From: Alphaproteobacteria bacterium 32-64-14
GTDB lineage: Bacteria; Pseudomonadota; Alphaproteobacteria; Caulobacterales; Hyphomonadaceae
NCBI GenBank assembly: GCA_002280725.1
Contig: NCEM01000018.1
Span: 19,654 to 83,653 of the forward strand
Length of the DNA: 64,000 nucleotides
Direction of reading: 5' to 3'
In this document: piece after piece, positions 43,649 to 54,039 of the stretch
Position numbering within the stretch: position 1 is the first letter of the stretch
Layout of the letters: every line of letters begins with the position of its first letter
The notes under the pieces: model-generated
What the model was told of the DNA's origin: nothing
The model's input: only the letters and a program-made list of their open reading frames with translations
Database searches by the model: none
Position numbers and translations under genes: made by a program

Positions 43649-44404
43649 TTGGACTGGCTCAACCAATACGCATGGATCGGGGCGCTTCTCTTCGCGCGTC
43701 TCGGCGCCGTGATGATGGTCGCGCCCGTGTTCGGCGAACAGGCTGTGCCCGCCACCTTCCGCCTCGGCCTCGCCGTTCTCGTGACGGCGACGCTCGCCCC
43801 CTCGCTTGCCATGAACGCGCCGCCCGCTCCCGCCAACGTCGTTGGCGCCATTCCGCTGATCATCAGCGAGATCATCATCGGCCTGATCCTCGGCCTTGGC
43901 GCCCGCCTGATGATGAGCGCGCTTCAGGTCGCCGGCGCCACGGCCGGCATCGCCTCAGGCCTTGGTTTCGCCCAGCAGATCGATCCCATCGCCAGCCAGC
44001 CAGCCGCCGTCTTCTCCGGCTTCTTCTCGCTGCTCGGCCTCGTGCTGATCATGTCGGCTGGCCTCCACCACATCATGATCCAGGCGGCTGGCGACAGCTA
44101 CGCCATCTTCCCGCCCGGCGGCCTGCCGCCCATCGGCGACGCCACGCAGTTCGTTATCGACGCGGTCGCAAACTCCTTCCGGCTCGGCATCCAGATCGCC
44201 GCGCCCGTGCTGATCTTCTCGCTCATCTTCAACATTGCGCTGGGTCTCATCTCGCGCCTGATTCCGCAGGTTCAGGTGTTCATGACCGCAATGCCCCTAT
44301 CCGTGATGCTCGGCCTCGCCGTCATCGCGCTCGGTCTCGGCGGGGGGCTGATGGTCTGGCTCGACGCGATGGAGACGCAGATGCGTCTCCTCACGGTGCG
44401 ATAG
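43649..44404 (+). CDS. fliR: flagellar export protein FliR
   Basis: 251 residues, starting at a TTG at 43649 behind GAGAGGCAG. It has five or six hydrophobic helices. Family hallmarks are ALLFARLGAVMMVAPVFGEQ, VPATFRLGLAVLVTATLAPS, GASGLGFAQ-like sequence (ASGLGFAQQIDPIASQPAAV) and LGLISRLIPQVQVFMTAMPL. FliR forms the flagellar export gate with FliP and FliQ. The start codon is unusual but is the only one that keeps the first helix. flhB follows nine bases later. Confidence 0.93.
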   Translation: MDWLNQYAWIGALLFARLGAVMMVAPVFGEQAVPATFRLGLAVLVTATLAPSLAMNAPPAPANVVGAIPLIISEIIIGLILGLGARLMMSALQVAGATAGIASGLGFAQQIDPIASQPAAVFSGFFSLLGLVLIMSAGLHHIMIQAAGDSYAIFPPGGLPPIGDATQFVIDAVANSFRLGIQIAAPVLIFSLIFNIALGLISRLIPQVQVFMTAMPLSVMLGLAVIALGLGGGLMVWLDAMETQMRLLTVR

Positions 44405-44413
44405 GGGAGCGCC

Positions 44414-45484
44414 GTGGCAGAAGACCAGGACAACAGTCAGAAGACAGAAGATCCAACACAGCGAAAGCTTGAGGAAGCCCGCAAGAAGGGCGACATCGCA
44501 AAATCACTCGATGTCCCGATATGGTTCCTCATCATGGCCATCGCCGGGATCATGGCCGGCGCCGGGCCGATCTTCGCGATGATCGCCGATCCGCTCGTGC
44601 GCATCATGGACCATCCCCATGCCTTCCGCCTTCAGGATGGCGGCGCGCAACAGCTGATGGGCAGCCTGCTCATGTCGTTGCTTGTACCCCTTTCGATCAT
44701 TTTCGGCACGATCGCCGTCGCCAGCGTGCTCGGGCACGTGATCCAGCATCGCCCGCTATGGACCGCCGAGAAGATCAAGCCCGAGCTGTCGAAGCTTTCG
44801 CCCGGCAAGGGCCTGCAGCGCATGTTCGGTGCGCAGGGCTGGATGAACCTCGTGAAGTCCATCCTCAAGATGGCGGCGATCACTGCGGCGATGATCTACG
44901 CCGTCTGGCCCGAGGCCACCGCGATCTCTGAATCCAGCCAGCTCGAACCCGGCGGTCTCCTGCTGATGACGCAGGTCATTGCCGGCCGCCTGCTGCTCGC
45001 CGCCATCGTCGTCGTCGGCCTGATCGCTGCCATGGACTTCGCCTGGCAGCGCTTCACCTACATGCAGCGCATGCGCATGTCCCGCCGCGATATCCGCGAC
45101 GAGGTCAAGCAGCAGGAAGGCGATCCGCACATCCGCGCCAAGCTGCGTCAGATCCGCCTCGAGCGGTCGCGCAAGCGCATGATGCAGAACATCCCGAAAT
45201 CAACGGTGGTGATCACCAACCCGACCCACTACTCGGTGGCCCTGCGCTACGATCCCGAGAAGGACGCAGCGCCCGTCTGCATGGCCAAGGGCGTCGACGA
45301 TGTCGCCCTCCGCATCCGCGAGGCGGCGAAAGAGCACAACATCCCGATCGTCGAGAACGTGCCACTCGCCCGCGCGCTGTTCGCTACCGTCGAGATCGAA
45401 GACCCCGTCCCGCGCGAGCATTTCGAGGCTGTCGCCAAGGTCATCGGCTTCGTCATGAACACCAAGAAGGGCAGGGCGCGATGA
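44414..45484 (+). CDS. flhB: flagellar export switch protein FlhB
   Basis: 356 residues from a GTG at 44414. The N-terminus SQKTEDPTQRKLEEARKKGD is the conserved FlhB start. Four membrane helices follow, and the cytoplasmic domain carries the self-cleavage site Asn269-Pro270-Thr271-His272 in ITNPTHYSVAL. FlhB switches the flagellar exporter from rod/hook to filament substrates by cleaving itself there. The intact site indicates a working protein. It ends the fliQ-fliR-flhB operon; cckA starts 246 bases later. Confidence 0.96.
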   Translation: MAEDQDNSQKTEDPTQRKLEEARKKGDIAKSLDVPIWFLIMAIAGIMAGAGPIFAMIADPLVRIMDHPHAFRLQDGGAQQLMGSLLMSLLVPLSIIFGTIAVASVLGHVIQHRPLWTAEKIKPELSKLSPGKGLQRMFGAQGWMNLVKSILKMAAITAAMIYAVWPEATAISESSQLEPGGLLLMTQVIAGRLLLAAIVVVGLIAAMDFAWQRFTYMQRMRMSRRDIRDEVKQQEGDPHIRAKLRQIRLERSRKRMMQNIPKSTVVITNPTHYSVALRYDPEKDAAPVCMAKGVDDVALRIREAAKEHNIPIVENVPLARALFATVEIEDPVPREHFEAVAKVIGFVMNTKKGRAR

Positions 45485-45730
45485 TCCGCAGACCTGAGCC
45501 CAGCCGACTTCTCCACAGCATCCTCGATCCGATTCGGATGCGAAACGTTGACTCCCGGTATCCCACGGGTGGCGCCAGCCTCCCCCAAGGGACTCAAAAC
45601 AGGCCACAATCTGTTGTGGGTCTGCGCCGGATTCCTTCAAAGAGTCAGGTCCTTAACGCGCACTGGGCGATTAGTCCCCCGGTGTGCGAATCACCCCACT
45701 ACTGTCCGGCTAACCAGCGGAAGACCGTCC

Positions 45731-48322
45731 ATGCCTGAAGCTCACGAGTCCCAAGCGGACGAAACGATGGAATCGCCGGCCCCGGACTCGCAGAAGGGGT
45801 TCGACTGGATCCAGCTGGCCTTCTGGGCGGCTCTGGTTGTCGCCGGCGGCGCTGCCGGCATGGCGATTACGTGGAGCGAAGCGGTCGGTCCCGCCGGAGC
45901 GGTGCTCGTCATCGCGCTCGGCGCCATGACGCTGGTGCTCGTCATGTGGGGCGTGCGCGGCGCTGGCCGCAAGCTCGGCGTGTTCCCCGAACGCGGCGCG
46001 GCTGAAGCCGCCGCCGGAACCACCAAGCGCCATCTCTGGCTCGAAGCGCTCACCGAACCCGCGCTGATCTCGGATCGCGGCGGCGCCAGCGTCGCCGCCA
46101 ACGTGGCCTATCTCGAACTTTCGCAGCTGGCCCACGTCGTCGGTGACAGCGCGCACGCGCCCTCGGTCGATCGCCTGTTCTCGTCCAACCCCGGCATGGC
46201 CGCGCCGATCTATCGTCTCTCCAAGGCCGCGAAGCTGGGCACGCCGCGCAGCGAGCTTCTGCCCGCGCTGCTGTTTGGCGATGCACCCGCGCCGATCCAG
46301 TTTGAAGCCAGCGTCGCGCCGCTCGGCAATTCGCGCGCGCTCTGGCGCCTGCGCCGTGTCGAAGGCGCCGTCCCGTCAGCCGGCTCGGTTGACGCCCGCG
46401 CGCTCTATGTCGAAGACGCGCCGATCGGCTTCTTCTCCGCGCGCCGCGATGGCCGTGTCGTCTACATCAACCAGACGCTCCGCCAGATGCTCGGCCTGCC
46501 CGATGGCGACAGCGCGCTGCGCCTTGAAGACATCATGCGCCCCGAAGGCCTCAAGCTGATGAAGCGCGAAGTGCGCGGCCAGGCCAGCCAGCGCGCCGAA
46601 GTCGTCCTGCGCGCCCGCGACGGCGTCGAAACCACCGCCACGCTGATCACCACCTGGTCCGGCAAGGGCGCGGATGCGCACACCCGCTCCATCGTCTACG
46701 TCGCCAGCGCCGCTGAACAGCAGGTGCGCCGCGCACCCGCTCCCGCCGCCACAAACGTCGCCCCGGGCGAGTCCCGCGCGGTTGCCCGCTCCGACGACAC
46801 GATGTTCTCAGACGCCCCGTTCGGCGTTGTGCGTCTTGATGGCGAAGGCGTTGAGAGCGCCGTGATGATGGACGCCAACCGCACGCTGGTCGAGATGAGC
46901 GGCGGCCGCGCCCAGCCCGGCAAGCGCTTCGCTGACCTGTTCGTTGCTGACCAGGGCACGGCCGCCCTCGCCGACGAACTCTCGAAAGCGCTCGACGGCG
47001 CCGTCAATTTCAAGCTCGCCGGCGAAGGCCAGAAATCCGTCGATCTCTACGTCGTGCTCGATCGCCAGGGCCGCCCATCGACCGCCTACGTCATCGACAC
47101 AACCGAGAAGAAGCTGCTCGAACAGCGCCTCCACCAGGGCGAGAAGCTGCAGGCGCTCGGCAAGATGGCCGGTGGCCTCGCCCACGAGTTCAACAACATG
47201 CTGGCCGGCATCATCCTCAATGTCGACAAGCTGCAGATCCGCCACCCCCCCGGCGACCCCACCTTCTTCGAGCTGAAGTCGATCAACGAGTTCGCCGCCC
47301 GTGGCGCCCAGCTCGTCCGCACCATGCTGGCCTTCACACGCCGCCAGGTCTTCCGCCCGGAAGTGTTCGACGTCACCGACGCGCTGTCGGACTACTATGT
47401 GCTCCTGCGCGACATCATCGACGAACGCATCAAGCTCGATGTCGTCCACGGCCGCGACCTGCCGCGCGTCAAGGCCGACAAGGGCCAGCTCGAAACGGCC
47501 GTCACCAACCTCTGCACAAACGCGCGCGACGCGATGATCGACAAGAGCGGCGGCGGACGTCTCGTCATCCGCACCTCGCGCTCGGATGCGGCAGCCGCCC
47601 GCAAGGATGGCTTCACCCACGTCATCGATGGCGAATACGTGCTCATCGAAGTGGTCGACGATGGCGGCGGCATCCCGCCGGAGATCATGGAAAAGATCTT
47701 CGAGCCTTTCTTCACCACCAAGGTCGAAGGCAAGGGCACGGGCCTTGGCCTCGCCACCGTCTACGGCATCGTCAAACAGCTCGGCGGCTACATCTATCCG
47801 GTCTCGAAACTCGGCCGTGGCACCACGTTCAAGATCTTCCTGCCGGCCTGGGATGGCGTTGAGGATCAGGCGACTGTCGGCGGCGTGCTTGAACACGCAG
47901 AACCCGCGCCCACGTCGTCCGCGCCTGCCCGCAGCGGCGACCTCGCAGGCCGCGGCTCGATCCTGCTGGTCGAGGACGAAGACGGCGTGCGCGGCATCGC
48001 CGCCCAGCTGCTCGCGTCCTTCGGCTACTCGGTCATCGAAGCCAGCGATGGTGAAAAGGCGTTGGAGATCATCAAGGAGCAGGCCGGCAATATCGATCTG
48101 CTGATCTCGGACGTCGTCATGCCCGGCATGGATGGCCCCGCGCTCCTCAAGGAAGCGCGCCCGTGGCTCACCAACACGCGCGTCATGTTCATCTCGGGCT
48201 ACGCCGAACGCGATCTCGCCAAGACGCTGGAAGACGATCGCGCGATCAGCTTCCTCCCCAAACCCTTCACCCTCCGCCAACTCGCCGAGCGCGTGCAGCA
48301 GGAACTGAAGGACGCGGCTTAG
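45731..48322 (+). CDS. cckA: CckA-like hybrid histidine kinase
   Basis: 863 residues from ATG 45731. Two membrane helices (residues about 30-80) are followed by two or three PAS-like regions ([34 protein letters not shown]) and a HisKA domain with His485 in [20 protein letters not shown]. The ATPase domain has N, G1 ([20 protein letters not shown]) and G2 ([20 protein letters not shown]) boxes. A receiver domain has Asp794 ([11 protein letters not shown]) and Lys in FLPKPF. In Caulobacter CckA sends phosphate through ChpT to CtrA and CpdR and controls the cell cycle. Domain order and the flhB neighbour support this identity. Confidence 0.88.
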   Translation: MPEAHESQADETMESPAPDSQKGFDWIQLAFWAALVVAGGAAGMAITWSEAVGPAGAVLVIALGAMTLVLVMWGVRGAGRKLGVFPERGAAEAAAGTTKRHLWLEALTEPALISDRGGASVAANVAYLELSQLAHVVGDSAHAPSVDRLFSSNPGMAAPIYRLSKAAKLGTPRSELLPALLFGDAPAPIQFEASVAPLGNSRALWRLRRVEGAVPSAGSVDARALYVEDAPIGFFSARRDGRVVYINQTLRQMLGLPDGDSALRLEDIMRPEGLKLMKREVRGQASQRAEVVLRARDGVETTATLITTWSGKGADAHTRSIVYVASAAEQQVRRAPAPAATNVAPGESRAVARSDDTMFSDAPFGVVRLDGEGVESAVMMDANRTLVEMSGGRAQPGKRFADLFVADQGTAALADELSKALDGAVNFKLAGEGQKSVDLYVVLDRQGRPSTAYVIDTTEKKLLEQRLHQGEKLQALGKMAGGLAHEFNNMLAGIILNVDKLQIRHPPGDPTFFELKSINEFAARGAQLVRTMLAFTRRQVFRPEVFDVTDALSDYYVLLRDIIDERIKLDVVHGRDLPRVKADKGQLETAVTNLCTNARDAMIDKSGGGRLVIRTSRSDAAAARKDGFTHVIDGEYVLIEVVDDGGGIPPEIMEKIFEPFFTTKVEGKGTGLGLATVYGIVKQLGGYIYPVSKLGRGTTFKIFLPAWDGVEDQATVGGVLEHAEPAPTSSAPARSGDLAGRGSILLVEDEDGVRGIAAQLLASFGYSVIEASDGEKALEIIKEQAGNIDLLISDVVMPGMDGPALLKEARPWLTNTRVMFISGYAERDLAKTLEDDRAISFLPKPFTLRQLAERVQQELKDAA

Positions 48323-48540
48323 GGAGGCTCCGGCTGCTTCGCGGCCGGCCCCCCTTCGGCCCTTCGGGCCACTTCCCCCACTCGCTGTGCGACTGGGGGA
48401 AGACTTCCAAGCCTTCGCTCAGTCCTCCACCGGCAAAGCAAGTGGGGGAGGTGGATCGGCGCGACCTGCCTCCCGAAGCCGAATGGCGCAGGGAGGAGCG
48501 CCGAGACGGAGGGGGCTGGCCGCGAAGCGGCCGGAACGGC
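48323..48540. repeat. large imperfect inverted repeat between cckA and pheT
   Basis: The space between two convergent genes is filled by a nested palindrome. Outer arms at 48330-48353 and 48511-48534 match over 24 bases with two differences, and inner arms at 48372-48385 and 48389-48402 match over 14 bases with one difference. Each cckA or pheT transcript would fold into a long hairpin here. The sequence style (CTTCCCCCACTCGC and GCGGCCGG blocks) suggests a dispersed intergenic repeat that also ends transcription from both sides. Confidence 0.65.
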
Positions 48541-51042
48541 CTAACCCCGCAACACCGCGCCAGTGCCCTTCGCGACAGACTTCACGATGGCCTGCGCCAC
48601 CGCCTCGATCTGCTCATCCGTCATGGCCGACCCGCGCGGCTGCAGCGTGACTTCCACCGCGACCGACTTCTTGCCCTCGCCAATGCTGGCGCCGCGATAG
48701 ACGTCGAACACGCGCGCCGCACTCACCAGCTTCGGATCGCCCTTCAGCGCCAGCCGCGCGATATCTCCAGCCGGCACTTTCTCCTCGACCACAAACGCGA
48801 AGTCGCGACGCACGGGCGTCTGGTCCGCCTTGTCGAGCACGGGCCGCGTCTTGGTCGGCTTGGCTTTTGCTTGCGGCAGGCCATCCAGCGCCAGCTCGAT
48901 CGCCACCACCGGGCCATCCACACCCAGCTCCTTCAGGAACTGTGGATGCAGCTCCCCGAACGTGCCGACAATCTGCTTCGGCCCAAGCCGCAGCGTTGCT
49001 GAACGTCCCGGATGCCAGCACGCGCCTTCAGGCGCGCCGATCTGGAACTTGTCCGGGCTCTGATCGAGCGCTGCCAGCAACGCGAACACATCTGCCTTCG
49101 CCGAATAGGCGGAGTAGGGCGCAGGCGCCCCCTGCCAGTCGCGCGCCTTCGCGGCTTTCACCACGGCCGCCACATGAAGGCGCTGGTCCGTCGGCTTGTC
49201 GCCCGGATAGACTGGTCCCGTCTCGAACAGCCGCACATCGTCCGCGCCATGGTCCGCATTGCGCTGCGAGCCCTGCGCCAGGTTCGCCAGCATGGACGGC
49301 CGCATGTAATCGAGATCCGAAGCAATCGGATTGTCGATCGTCAGCGCATCCTGCAGCTTGTTCGGCCCGCCGATCATCAGGGCTGCGGTCTCATGGTGCA
49401 TGAAGCTCCACGTCACCGTCTCGAGGAAGCCGCGCGCCGCCAGAACGCGCCGCGCCACGCGCACGCGGTTCTGCAGCGGCGTCACCACAACGCCCAGCGT
49501 CGCCGGCGCCGGCAGCTTCTCGTCCGGCAGCTTGTCGTAACCCTCGATGCGGATCAGCTCTTCCACGATATCCGCCGAGCCTTCCACGTCCGGCCGCCAC
49601 GACGGCACTTTTGTCGCCCAGATCGTCTGGTCGTCATGCTGCGCCTTGGGCGGCACAACCGGTTCGAAGCCCAGCGCGCGCAGGATCTGCTCCATGCGCT
49701 TCACCGGCATGTCGAGCCCCGTCAGCCGCTTCATGTCGCGCGGTTTGAACGCCACCGGAGCCGGCCCCTCGGGAACCTTGCCCGCCACGATCACCTCGGA
49801 GGCTTCCCCGCCACACACCTCAAGGATCAGCTTCGTCGCCAGCTCAATACCCTCGACACACGAATGCGGATCAATGCCGCGCTCATTGCGGAAACGTGCG
49901 TCGGAAATGATGCCCGTGGCGCGCCCAGTCCGCGCCGTGCGGTTGGCGTCAAAGTAGGCGCTCTCGATGAACACATCCACCGTGTCGATCGAACAGCCCG
50001 TCGACTCCCCGCCCATCACGCCGCCAAGGCCGATGGCGCCGCTATCGTCCGCAATCACGCACATCTCACTGAGGTTGGAATACGTCTTGCCATCGAGACC
50101 TGTGAACACGTCCGTCTCAGTCCCGAGCCGCGCACGCACATCGCCCTTCAGCTTCGCCGCGTCATAAACGTGCAGCGGCCGGCAACGGTCGAACGAGATA
50201 TAGTTCGTTACATCCACCAGCATGTTCTTCGGATTGATGCCGATGGCCTTCAGGCGCTTCTGCATCCAGTCCGGAGACGGCTTGTTCTTGACGCCACGGA
50301 TCAGGCGGCCCGCAAACACCGGGCACGCGCTCTCATCCTCGATGCGCACCTTCACCGGGCAGGGGAACGTGCCCTTCGTGGCCTTCACCGGCTCAAGCTT
50401 GAACTTGCCCAGACCCTTCGCGCCCAGATCGCGCGCAATGCCCGTGACGCCCAGCCAGTCCGGCCGGTTCGGCGTCACTTCGAAATCGATCACCGTGTCG
50501 AGCGCTAGCGCATCCGCCACCGGCGATCCGACTTTGAGGTCATCCGGCAGCTCGATAATGCCGCCATCGGCAATGGCCTGTTCTTCGGAAAGCCCCAGCG
50601 CCTCGGCGCGGAACTTCCAGTCGTCGAACCGCGCAATGCGAAGCCGGAACGGATCCTCGTCCGTCTTCATCTCGCCGCCCGAGCACAGCATGCCGTTGGA
50701 AACAACACCGCGCACGGGCTTCGGAACCAGCGTGATGCCCGATCCCGGAATATACGCGCCAATCGGCGCATACGCCGTCACAAGACCTGGCCGCGCATTG
50801 AGACCGCCGCACACGATCTCCTTCACGCCATCGACAGTCTCGACCTGGCAGACCTGAAGCTTGTCGGCGTTCGGATGCTGCTTGGCGGAAACGATGCGGC
50901 ACACGGTGAACTGCTTCAGCTCATCCTTCGGATCATGCGCCTCCTCAACCTCGAGGCCCGCCTGCGTCATCGCCTCGAGAATCGCAGGCAACCCCGCGCT
51001 CGTATCGAGATAGTCCTTCAGCCAGGGGAGGGTAAATTTCAC
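48541..51042 (-). CDS. pheT: phenylalanine-tRNA ligase beta subunit
   Basis: 833 residues, starting at a GTG at 51042 that overlaps the pheS stop (GTGA). Domains run in the usual order: tRNA-binding EMAP-like domain ([20 protein letters not shown]), B3/B4 editing domain, B5 domain, class-II-like core, and C-terminal FDX-ACB anticodon-binding domain ([40 protein letters not shown]). With PheS it forms the alpha2-beta2 enzyme that charges tRNA-Phe; the beta subunit proofreads mischarged Tyr. Length is normal. Confidence 0.96.
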   Translation of the reverse strand: MKFTLPWLKDYLDTSAGLPAILEAMTQAGLEVEEAHDPKDELKQFTVCRIVSAKQHPNADKLQVCQVETVDGVKEIVCGGLNARPGLVTAYAPIGAYIPGSGITLVPKPVRGVVSNGMLCSGGEMKTDEDPFRLRIARFDDWKFRAEALGLSEEQAIADGGIIELPDDLKVGSPVADALALDTVIDFEVTPNRPDWLGVTGIARDLGAKGLGKFKLEPVKATKGTFPCPVKVRIEDESACPVFAGRLIRGVKNKPSPDWMQKRLKAIGINPKNMLVDVTNYISFDRCRPLHVYDAAKLKGDVRARLGTETDVFTGLDGKTYSNLSEMCVIADDSGAIGLGGVMGGESTGCSIDTVDVFIESAYFDANRTARTGRATGIISDARFRNERGIDPHSCVEGIELATKLILEVCGGEASEVIVAGKVPEGPAPVAFKPRDMKRLTGLDMPVKRMEQILRALGFEPVVPPKAQHDDQTIWATKVPSWRPDVEGSADIVEELIRIEGYDKLPDEKLPAPATLGVVVTPLQNRVRVARRVLAARGFLETVTWSFMHHETAALMIGGPNKLQDALTIDNPIASDLDYMRPSMLANLAQGSQRNADHGADDVRLFETGPVYPGDKPTDQRLHVAAVVKAAKARDWQGAPAPYSAYSAKADVFALLAALDQSPDKFQIGAPEGACWHPGRSATLRLGPKQIVGTFGELHPQFLKELGVDGPVVAIELALDGLPQAKAKPTKTRPVLDKADQTPVRRDFAFVVEEKVPAGDIARLALKGDPKLVSAARVFDVYRGASIGEGKKSVAVEVTLQPRGSAMTDEQIEAVAQAIVKSVAKGTGAVLRG

Positions 51043-52364
51043 GACAGGCCTCCAGTGACCGTCGGCAGCAGCCACGGTTTGAAGCCGTAGTGCTTGATCC
51101 ATTCGGTGTCGGCTTCGAAATACGGACGCAGATCGTTCATGCCGTATTTCAGCATCGCAAGGCGATCGACACCGAGGCCGAACGCGAAGCCTTGGTATTT
51201 CTCCGGATCGATCCCGCACGCGCGCAGCACGTTGGGATGCACCATCCCGCAGCCGAGAATCTCGAGCCAGTCATTGCCCTCGCCGACCTTGATCTCGCCG
51301 CCCCCCTCTTTGCCAGATTGGCGGTCGCAGCGGATATCCATCTCCGCGCTCGGCTCGGTGAACGGGAAGAAGTGCGGACGGAAACGCGATTCCGTCGTCG
51401 GCACTTCGAAGAAGCGCGAGAACGCATCCGTCAGGCACGATTTCAGGTGACCCATGTGCACCGTCTCGTCGACCACAAGGCCTTCGATCTGGTGGAACAT
51501 CGGCGTGTGCGTCGCGTCCCAGTCTTTCCGGTACACGCGGCCCGGCGCGATCACGCGGATCGGCGGCTTGGAGTTCACCATCGCCCGCACCTGGATGGGC
51601 GAGGTATGCGTGCGAAGCAGTTTCCGCGTGCCATCGGCCGCTGGTTTCATGAAGAACGTGTCGTGCATCTCCCGCGCCGGGTGACCGGGCGGGAAGTTGA
51701 GCGCGGTGAAGTTGTGGAAGTCGTCCTCGATGTCCGGACCTTCGGCGACGGCAAAGCCCATGTCGGCAAAGATCGCGGCCAGCTCCTCGAACACCTGCAT
51801 CACCGGATGCAGCGCACCCACCGGCTCGAAGCGCGGGGGAAGCGTGAGATCTTCGCGCTCGGCCTCAAGCCGAACATTGAGCGCGGCAAGTTCAAGCTCG
51901 GATCTGCGGCGGTCAATTGCGGTGGTGAAGGCAGCCTTCATATCGTTGAAGACAGGACCTACGACCGTGCGTCCAGAAGGCACGATTTGGCCCAGATAAC
52001 GAGTGAGCAGATTTAGCTCACCCTTTTTCCCGATAAATTCAACGCGCGCCTCTTCAAGTGCCGACACGGAATGGAGCGACTGGGCGTATGCTTCAAAGAG
52101 CGTTGAACTGCGCTTCGCGAGGCCGCGAAGAACTTCGTTTAGATGCCCAAAGCCATCAAGCTTTTGCTCATCCGCCGCGACCTTAGCTTCTTTATAGGCG
52201 TCTTCGAAAAGACGCCCCGCCAGCTCGGTCTTGTGCGCGAATGAGATTTCTACCGTCTTCGCATCCGGAAGGTATCGCTGAACCGACGACCCCACATACG
52301 CGATCCAGGACTTTACGTCCGTATGGATCGGTACTGGGTCTTGCGTGCTTTGAGAGGCGGACAT
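51039..52364 (-). CDS. pheS: phenylalanine-tRNA ligase alpha subunit with N-terminal extension
   Basis: 441 residues, against 340-360 for typical PheS. The class II core is normal: [40 protein letters not shown] with motif-2-like [32 protein letters not shown], and the final [20 protein letters not shown]. The conserved N-terminal coiled-coil begins at [17 protein letters not shown] (residue about 101). In relatives this lies near residue 25, so about 75 extra residues precede it. The extension has lower GC than the gene's neighbours. The start at 52364 is the best Met; no shorter start would keep the coiled coil. Confidence 0.92.
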   Translation of the reverse strand: MSASQSTQDPVPIHTDVKSWIAYVGSSVQRYLPDAKTVEISFAHKTELAGRLFEDAYKEAKVAADEQKLDGFGHLNEVLRGLAKRSSTLFEAYAQSLHSVSALEEARVEFIGKKGELNLLTRYLGQIVPSGRTVVGPVFNDMKAAFTTAIDRRRSELELAALNVRLEAEREDLTLPPRFEPVGALHPVMQVFEELAAIFADMGFAVAEGPDIEDDFHNFTALNFPPGHPAREMHDTFFMKPAADGTRKLLRTHTSPIQVRAMVNSKPPIRVIAPGRVYRKDWDATHTPMFHQIEGLVVDETVHMGHLKSCLTDAFSRFFEVPTTESRFRPHFFPFTEPSAEMDIRCDRQSGKEGGGEIKVGEGNDWLEILGCGMVHPNVLRACGIDPEKYQGFAFGLGVDRLAMLKYGMNDLRPYFEADTEWIKHYGFKPWLLPTVTGGLS

Positions 52365-52471
52365 TGTAACCCTCGTGCGGTGCAATCGTGCGCACGGGGC
52401 CAAAGTCCGCCCCGCGCAGCGCGGCTCGGAACTAGCGGAGAAAAGCTTCGGAGATAAGTGCCGTTGGCCGA

Positions 52472-52837
52472 TTAGGCCGCGAGCGCTGCCCGGGCTTTCT
52501 CCACCAGGGCGGTAAACGCAGCCGGCTCGTGCATGGCGAGATCGGCCATGACCTTGCGGTCAACACCGAGGCCAGCCTTGGTCAGGCCGTCGATGAAGCG
52601 CGAGTACGTCAGCTTGTCATCGACCGACCGCACGGCAGCGTTGATGCGCTGGATCCAGAGCGAGCGGAAATTGCGCTTCTTCTGCTTGCGGCCCTTGTAG
52701 GCGTTGACGCCGGCTTTGACGACGGCGGCCTGGGCTGTGCGGAAGGTATTCTTGCGACGGCCATAAAAGCCTTTGGCGGCTTTGATGACCTTGCGGTGAC
52801 GGGCGTGGGCCGGAACTCGGCCGCGGGCGCGGGGCAT
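52472..52837 (-). CDS. rplT: 50S ribosomal protein L20
   Basis: 121 residues of standard length with the L20 hallmarks [40 protein letters not shown] and [21 protein letters not shown]20 binds 23S rRNA early in 50S assembly and in several bacteria also represses its own operon. It lies 55 bases downstream of rpmI and 107 bases upstream of pheS, the common rpmI-rplT-pheS order. Confidence 0.98.
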   Translation of the reverse strand: MPRARGRVPAHARHRKVIKAAKGFYGRRKNTFRTAQAAVVKAGVNAYKGRKQKKRNFRSLWIQRINAAVRSVDDKLTYSRFIDGLTKAGLGVDRKVMADLAMHEPAAFTALVEKARAALAA

Positions 52838-52892
52838 AGGAAAACTCCGATTATCTGATCAGGGGAAGCGCGCTAGCGCGTTAGGGAGAAGC

Positions 52893-53099
52893 TCAGCTCA
52901 CGCCGTTCGGCAGGAACTGCTTCTTTACGCGAGGCGTATCGGCTTCCGAAACCACGACGGTGCCGCGGTTGGTGCGGATGTACTTCGAGTTGTGGCTGAT
53001 CAGTCGGTGACGCTTGCCGGCAACGCCACGCTTGAGCTTGCCGGACGCAGTCATGGTGAACCGCTTTGCAGCGGCCTGCTTGGTCTTCATCTTCGGCAT
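52893..53099 (-). CDS. rpmI: 50S ribosomal protein L35
   Basis: 68 residues beginning MPKMKTKQAAAKRFTMTASG, the conserved L35 start, with the basic core LKRGVAGKRHRLISHNSKYI. It is a small 50S protein. In many bacteria infC precedes it; here infC is 2.4 kb away with other genes between. A strong terminator-like structure sits in its leader at 53151-53198. Confidence 0.97.
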   Translation of the reverse strand: MPKMKTKQAAAKRFTMTASGKLKRGVAGKRHRLISHNSKYIRTNRGTVVVSEADTPRVKKQFLPNGVS

Positions 53100-53150
53100 T
53101 TCGGTCTCCTGTTGGCGACAGTCCGACCCGGCAATTTCCGCATCTTTCTT

Positions 53151-53198
53151 AGAAAAAAGACCGGGAAATCAACGGCGCGACGCCTGAAAAAGTCCCGG
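53151..53198 (-). promoter_or_regulatory. terminator-like attenuator in the rpmI-rplT leader
   Basis: Read on the minus strand, CCGGGA and TCCCGG (plus-strand 53193-53198 and 53161-53166) pair around an inner hairpin (GGCG-CGA-CGCC, plus 53174-53184) and are followed at once by TCTTTTTTCT. This has the form of an intrinsic terminator 52 bases before the rpmI start. No minus-strand gene ends just upstream, so its likely purpose is control of the ribosomal protein genes, as known for L20-regulated leaders in other bacteria. Confidence 0.55.
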
Positions 53199-53290
53199 GA
53201 GGCATGCCATTAGCCTGACCGGTCCTGTGGAAGCGGCGGTTTATACGCGGGAAACGCCGAAAAGCAAGGCGCTAGCTCCGGCCGTCGAGT

Positions 53291-53315
53291 GGAACCTATT
53301 TACCACGGGGCCATT
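53291..53315 (+). promoter_or_regulatory. EcfG-like promoter upstream of glsB-type gene
   Basis: GGAACC at 53291 and CATT at 53312 are separated by 16 bases after GGAAC. This is close to the consensus GGAAC-N16/17-CGTT read by the general stress sigma factor EcfG of alphaproteobacteria. It lies 113 bases before a GlsB-type stress membrane protein, a common member of that regulon. The -10 has one mismatch. Confidence 0.45.
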
Positions 53316-53427
53316 GATGCCGGTGGGGCGGCATGATGCCGTGTGACCATCAGGGAACACCGCCGGGCTGTCGCCCGGTCGAGATGCCCCGTTATCGGGC
53401 CGAATGGGCTCGTGGGAGAGAGACATC

Positions 53428-53691
53428 ATGTCAACTGAAAGCATTCTCATCGCACTGATCGTCGGCGGCATCGGCGGCTGGCTCGCGGGCCTCATCGTAA
53501 AGGGCTCCGGCTTCGGCATTGTCGGCAACATCGTGATCGGAATTCTGGGCGCGCTGCTCTCATCCTGGCTGCTGCCCCAACTCGGCCTCGGCTTCGACGC
53601 CGGCAACGCCCTGATCACCAGCATCCTCTACGCCATGGTCGGCGCGATCATCGTGATCGTGCTGCTCTCGCTCGTCCGCCGCGCCAGATAA
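53428..53691 (+). CDS. GlsB/YeaQ/YmgE-type stress membrane protein
   Basis: 87 residues from ATG 53428. Three hydrophobic helices make up nearly the whole protein: ILIALIVGGIGGWLAGLIVK, GIVGNIVIGILGALLSSWLL and ILYAMVGAIIVIVLLSLVRR. The Gly-rich GGIGGWLAGLI and GSGFGIVGNIVIGILGA motifs define the transglycosylase-associated family, small inner-membrane proteins of unknown mechanism that are often stress-induced. The EcfG-like promoter upstream fits that. Confidence 0.9.
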   Translation: MSTESILIALIVGGIGGWLAGLIVKGSGFGIVGNIVIGILGALLSSWLLPQLGLGFDAGNALITSILYAMVGAIIVIVLLSLVRRAR

Positions 53692-53695
53692 CGGC

Positions 53696-53980
53696 CTAGC
53701 CGCAATTGATCATCTCGATCACGCCGGCCCCGGTCGCGTAAAGATTCAGCCTTTCGATGCGGAGATCCTCGGTCACCGCATCGCCCGGCCGGATGTGGCG
53801 CACTGTCGATGATGCTGCAGGCACGCCCGCATCGCCCAGCGACTTGCCGATCAGGTGGGCTAGCGCCTTCGCCCCGCACGCATCGCGCTCATCGATCGTC
53901 TGCGCAGGCTCAAGCAAAACGCACCCCGCAGCGACAGACGCAGCAATAGCGACAGCAATGGCGGCGAGGGCAGCGTTCAT
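53696..53980 (-). CDS. I78-family peptidase inhibitor-like protein
   Basis: 94 residues with an export signal ending near AASVAAGC. The mature part has the I78 pattern: a Cys-Gly-Ala after the signal, LAHLIGKSLGDAGVPA, VRHIRPGDAVTEDLRIERLN and a final IEMINCG. I78 proteins are small secreted serine-protease inhibitors of the potato inhibitor I-like type, in which the two Cys residues can pair. It is the last of three related genes in tandem. Confidence 0.8.
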   Translation of the reverse strand: MNAALAAIAVAIAASVAAGCVLLEPAQTIDERDACGAKALAHLIGKSLGDAGVPAASSTVRHIRPGDAVTEDLRIERLNLYATGAGVIEMINCG

Positions 53981-54039
53981 GCCCTCAGCCTACGTGCTGC
54001 ATCCCGGCCCGCAAGCGTCCGGCGCAGGCGACTTGCAGC

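Noticed and set aside
45650..45730. TTAA-N7 motif upstream of cckA as a CtrA site
   Set aside because: The right half is TGGG, so only one half-site matches.
46808..48280. 490-codon minus-strand open frame over cckA
   Set aside because: It is antisense to the kinase and receiver domains, with no recognisable family.
49012..50508. 498-codon plus-strand open frame inside pheT
   Set aside because: It is antisense to a clear PheT gene and its product is arginine/histidine-rich noise, expected in GC-rich DNA.
52412..52424. CCGCG-CAG-CGCGG palindrome upstream of pheS as a terminator or attenuator
   Set aside because: The stem is only 5 bp with no U-run; such short GC palindromes are frequent by chance here.
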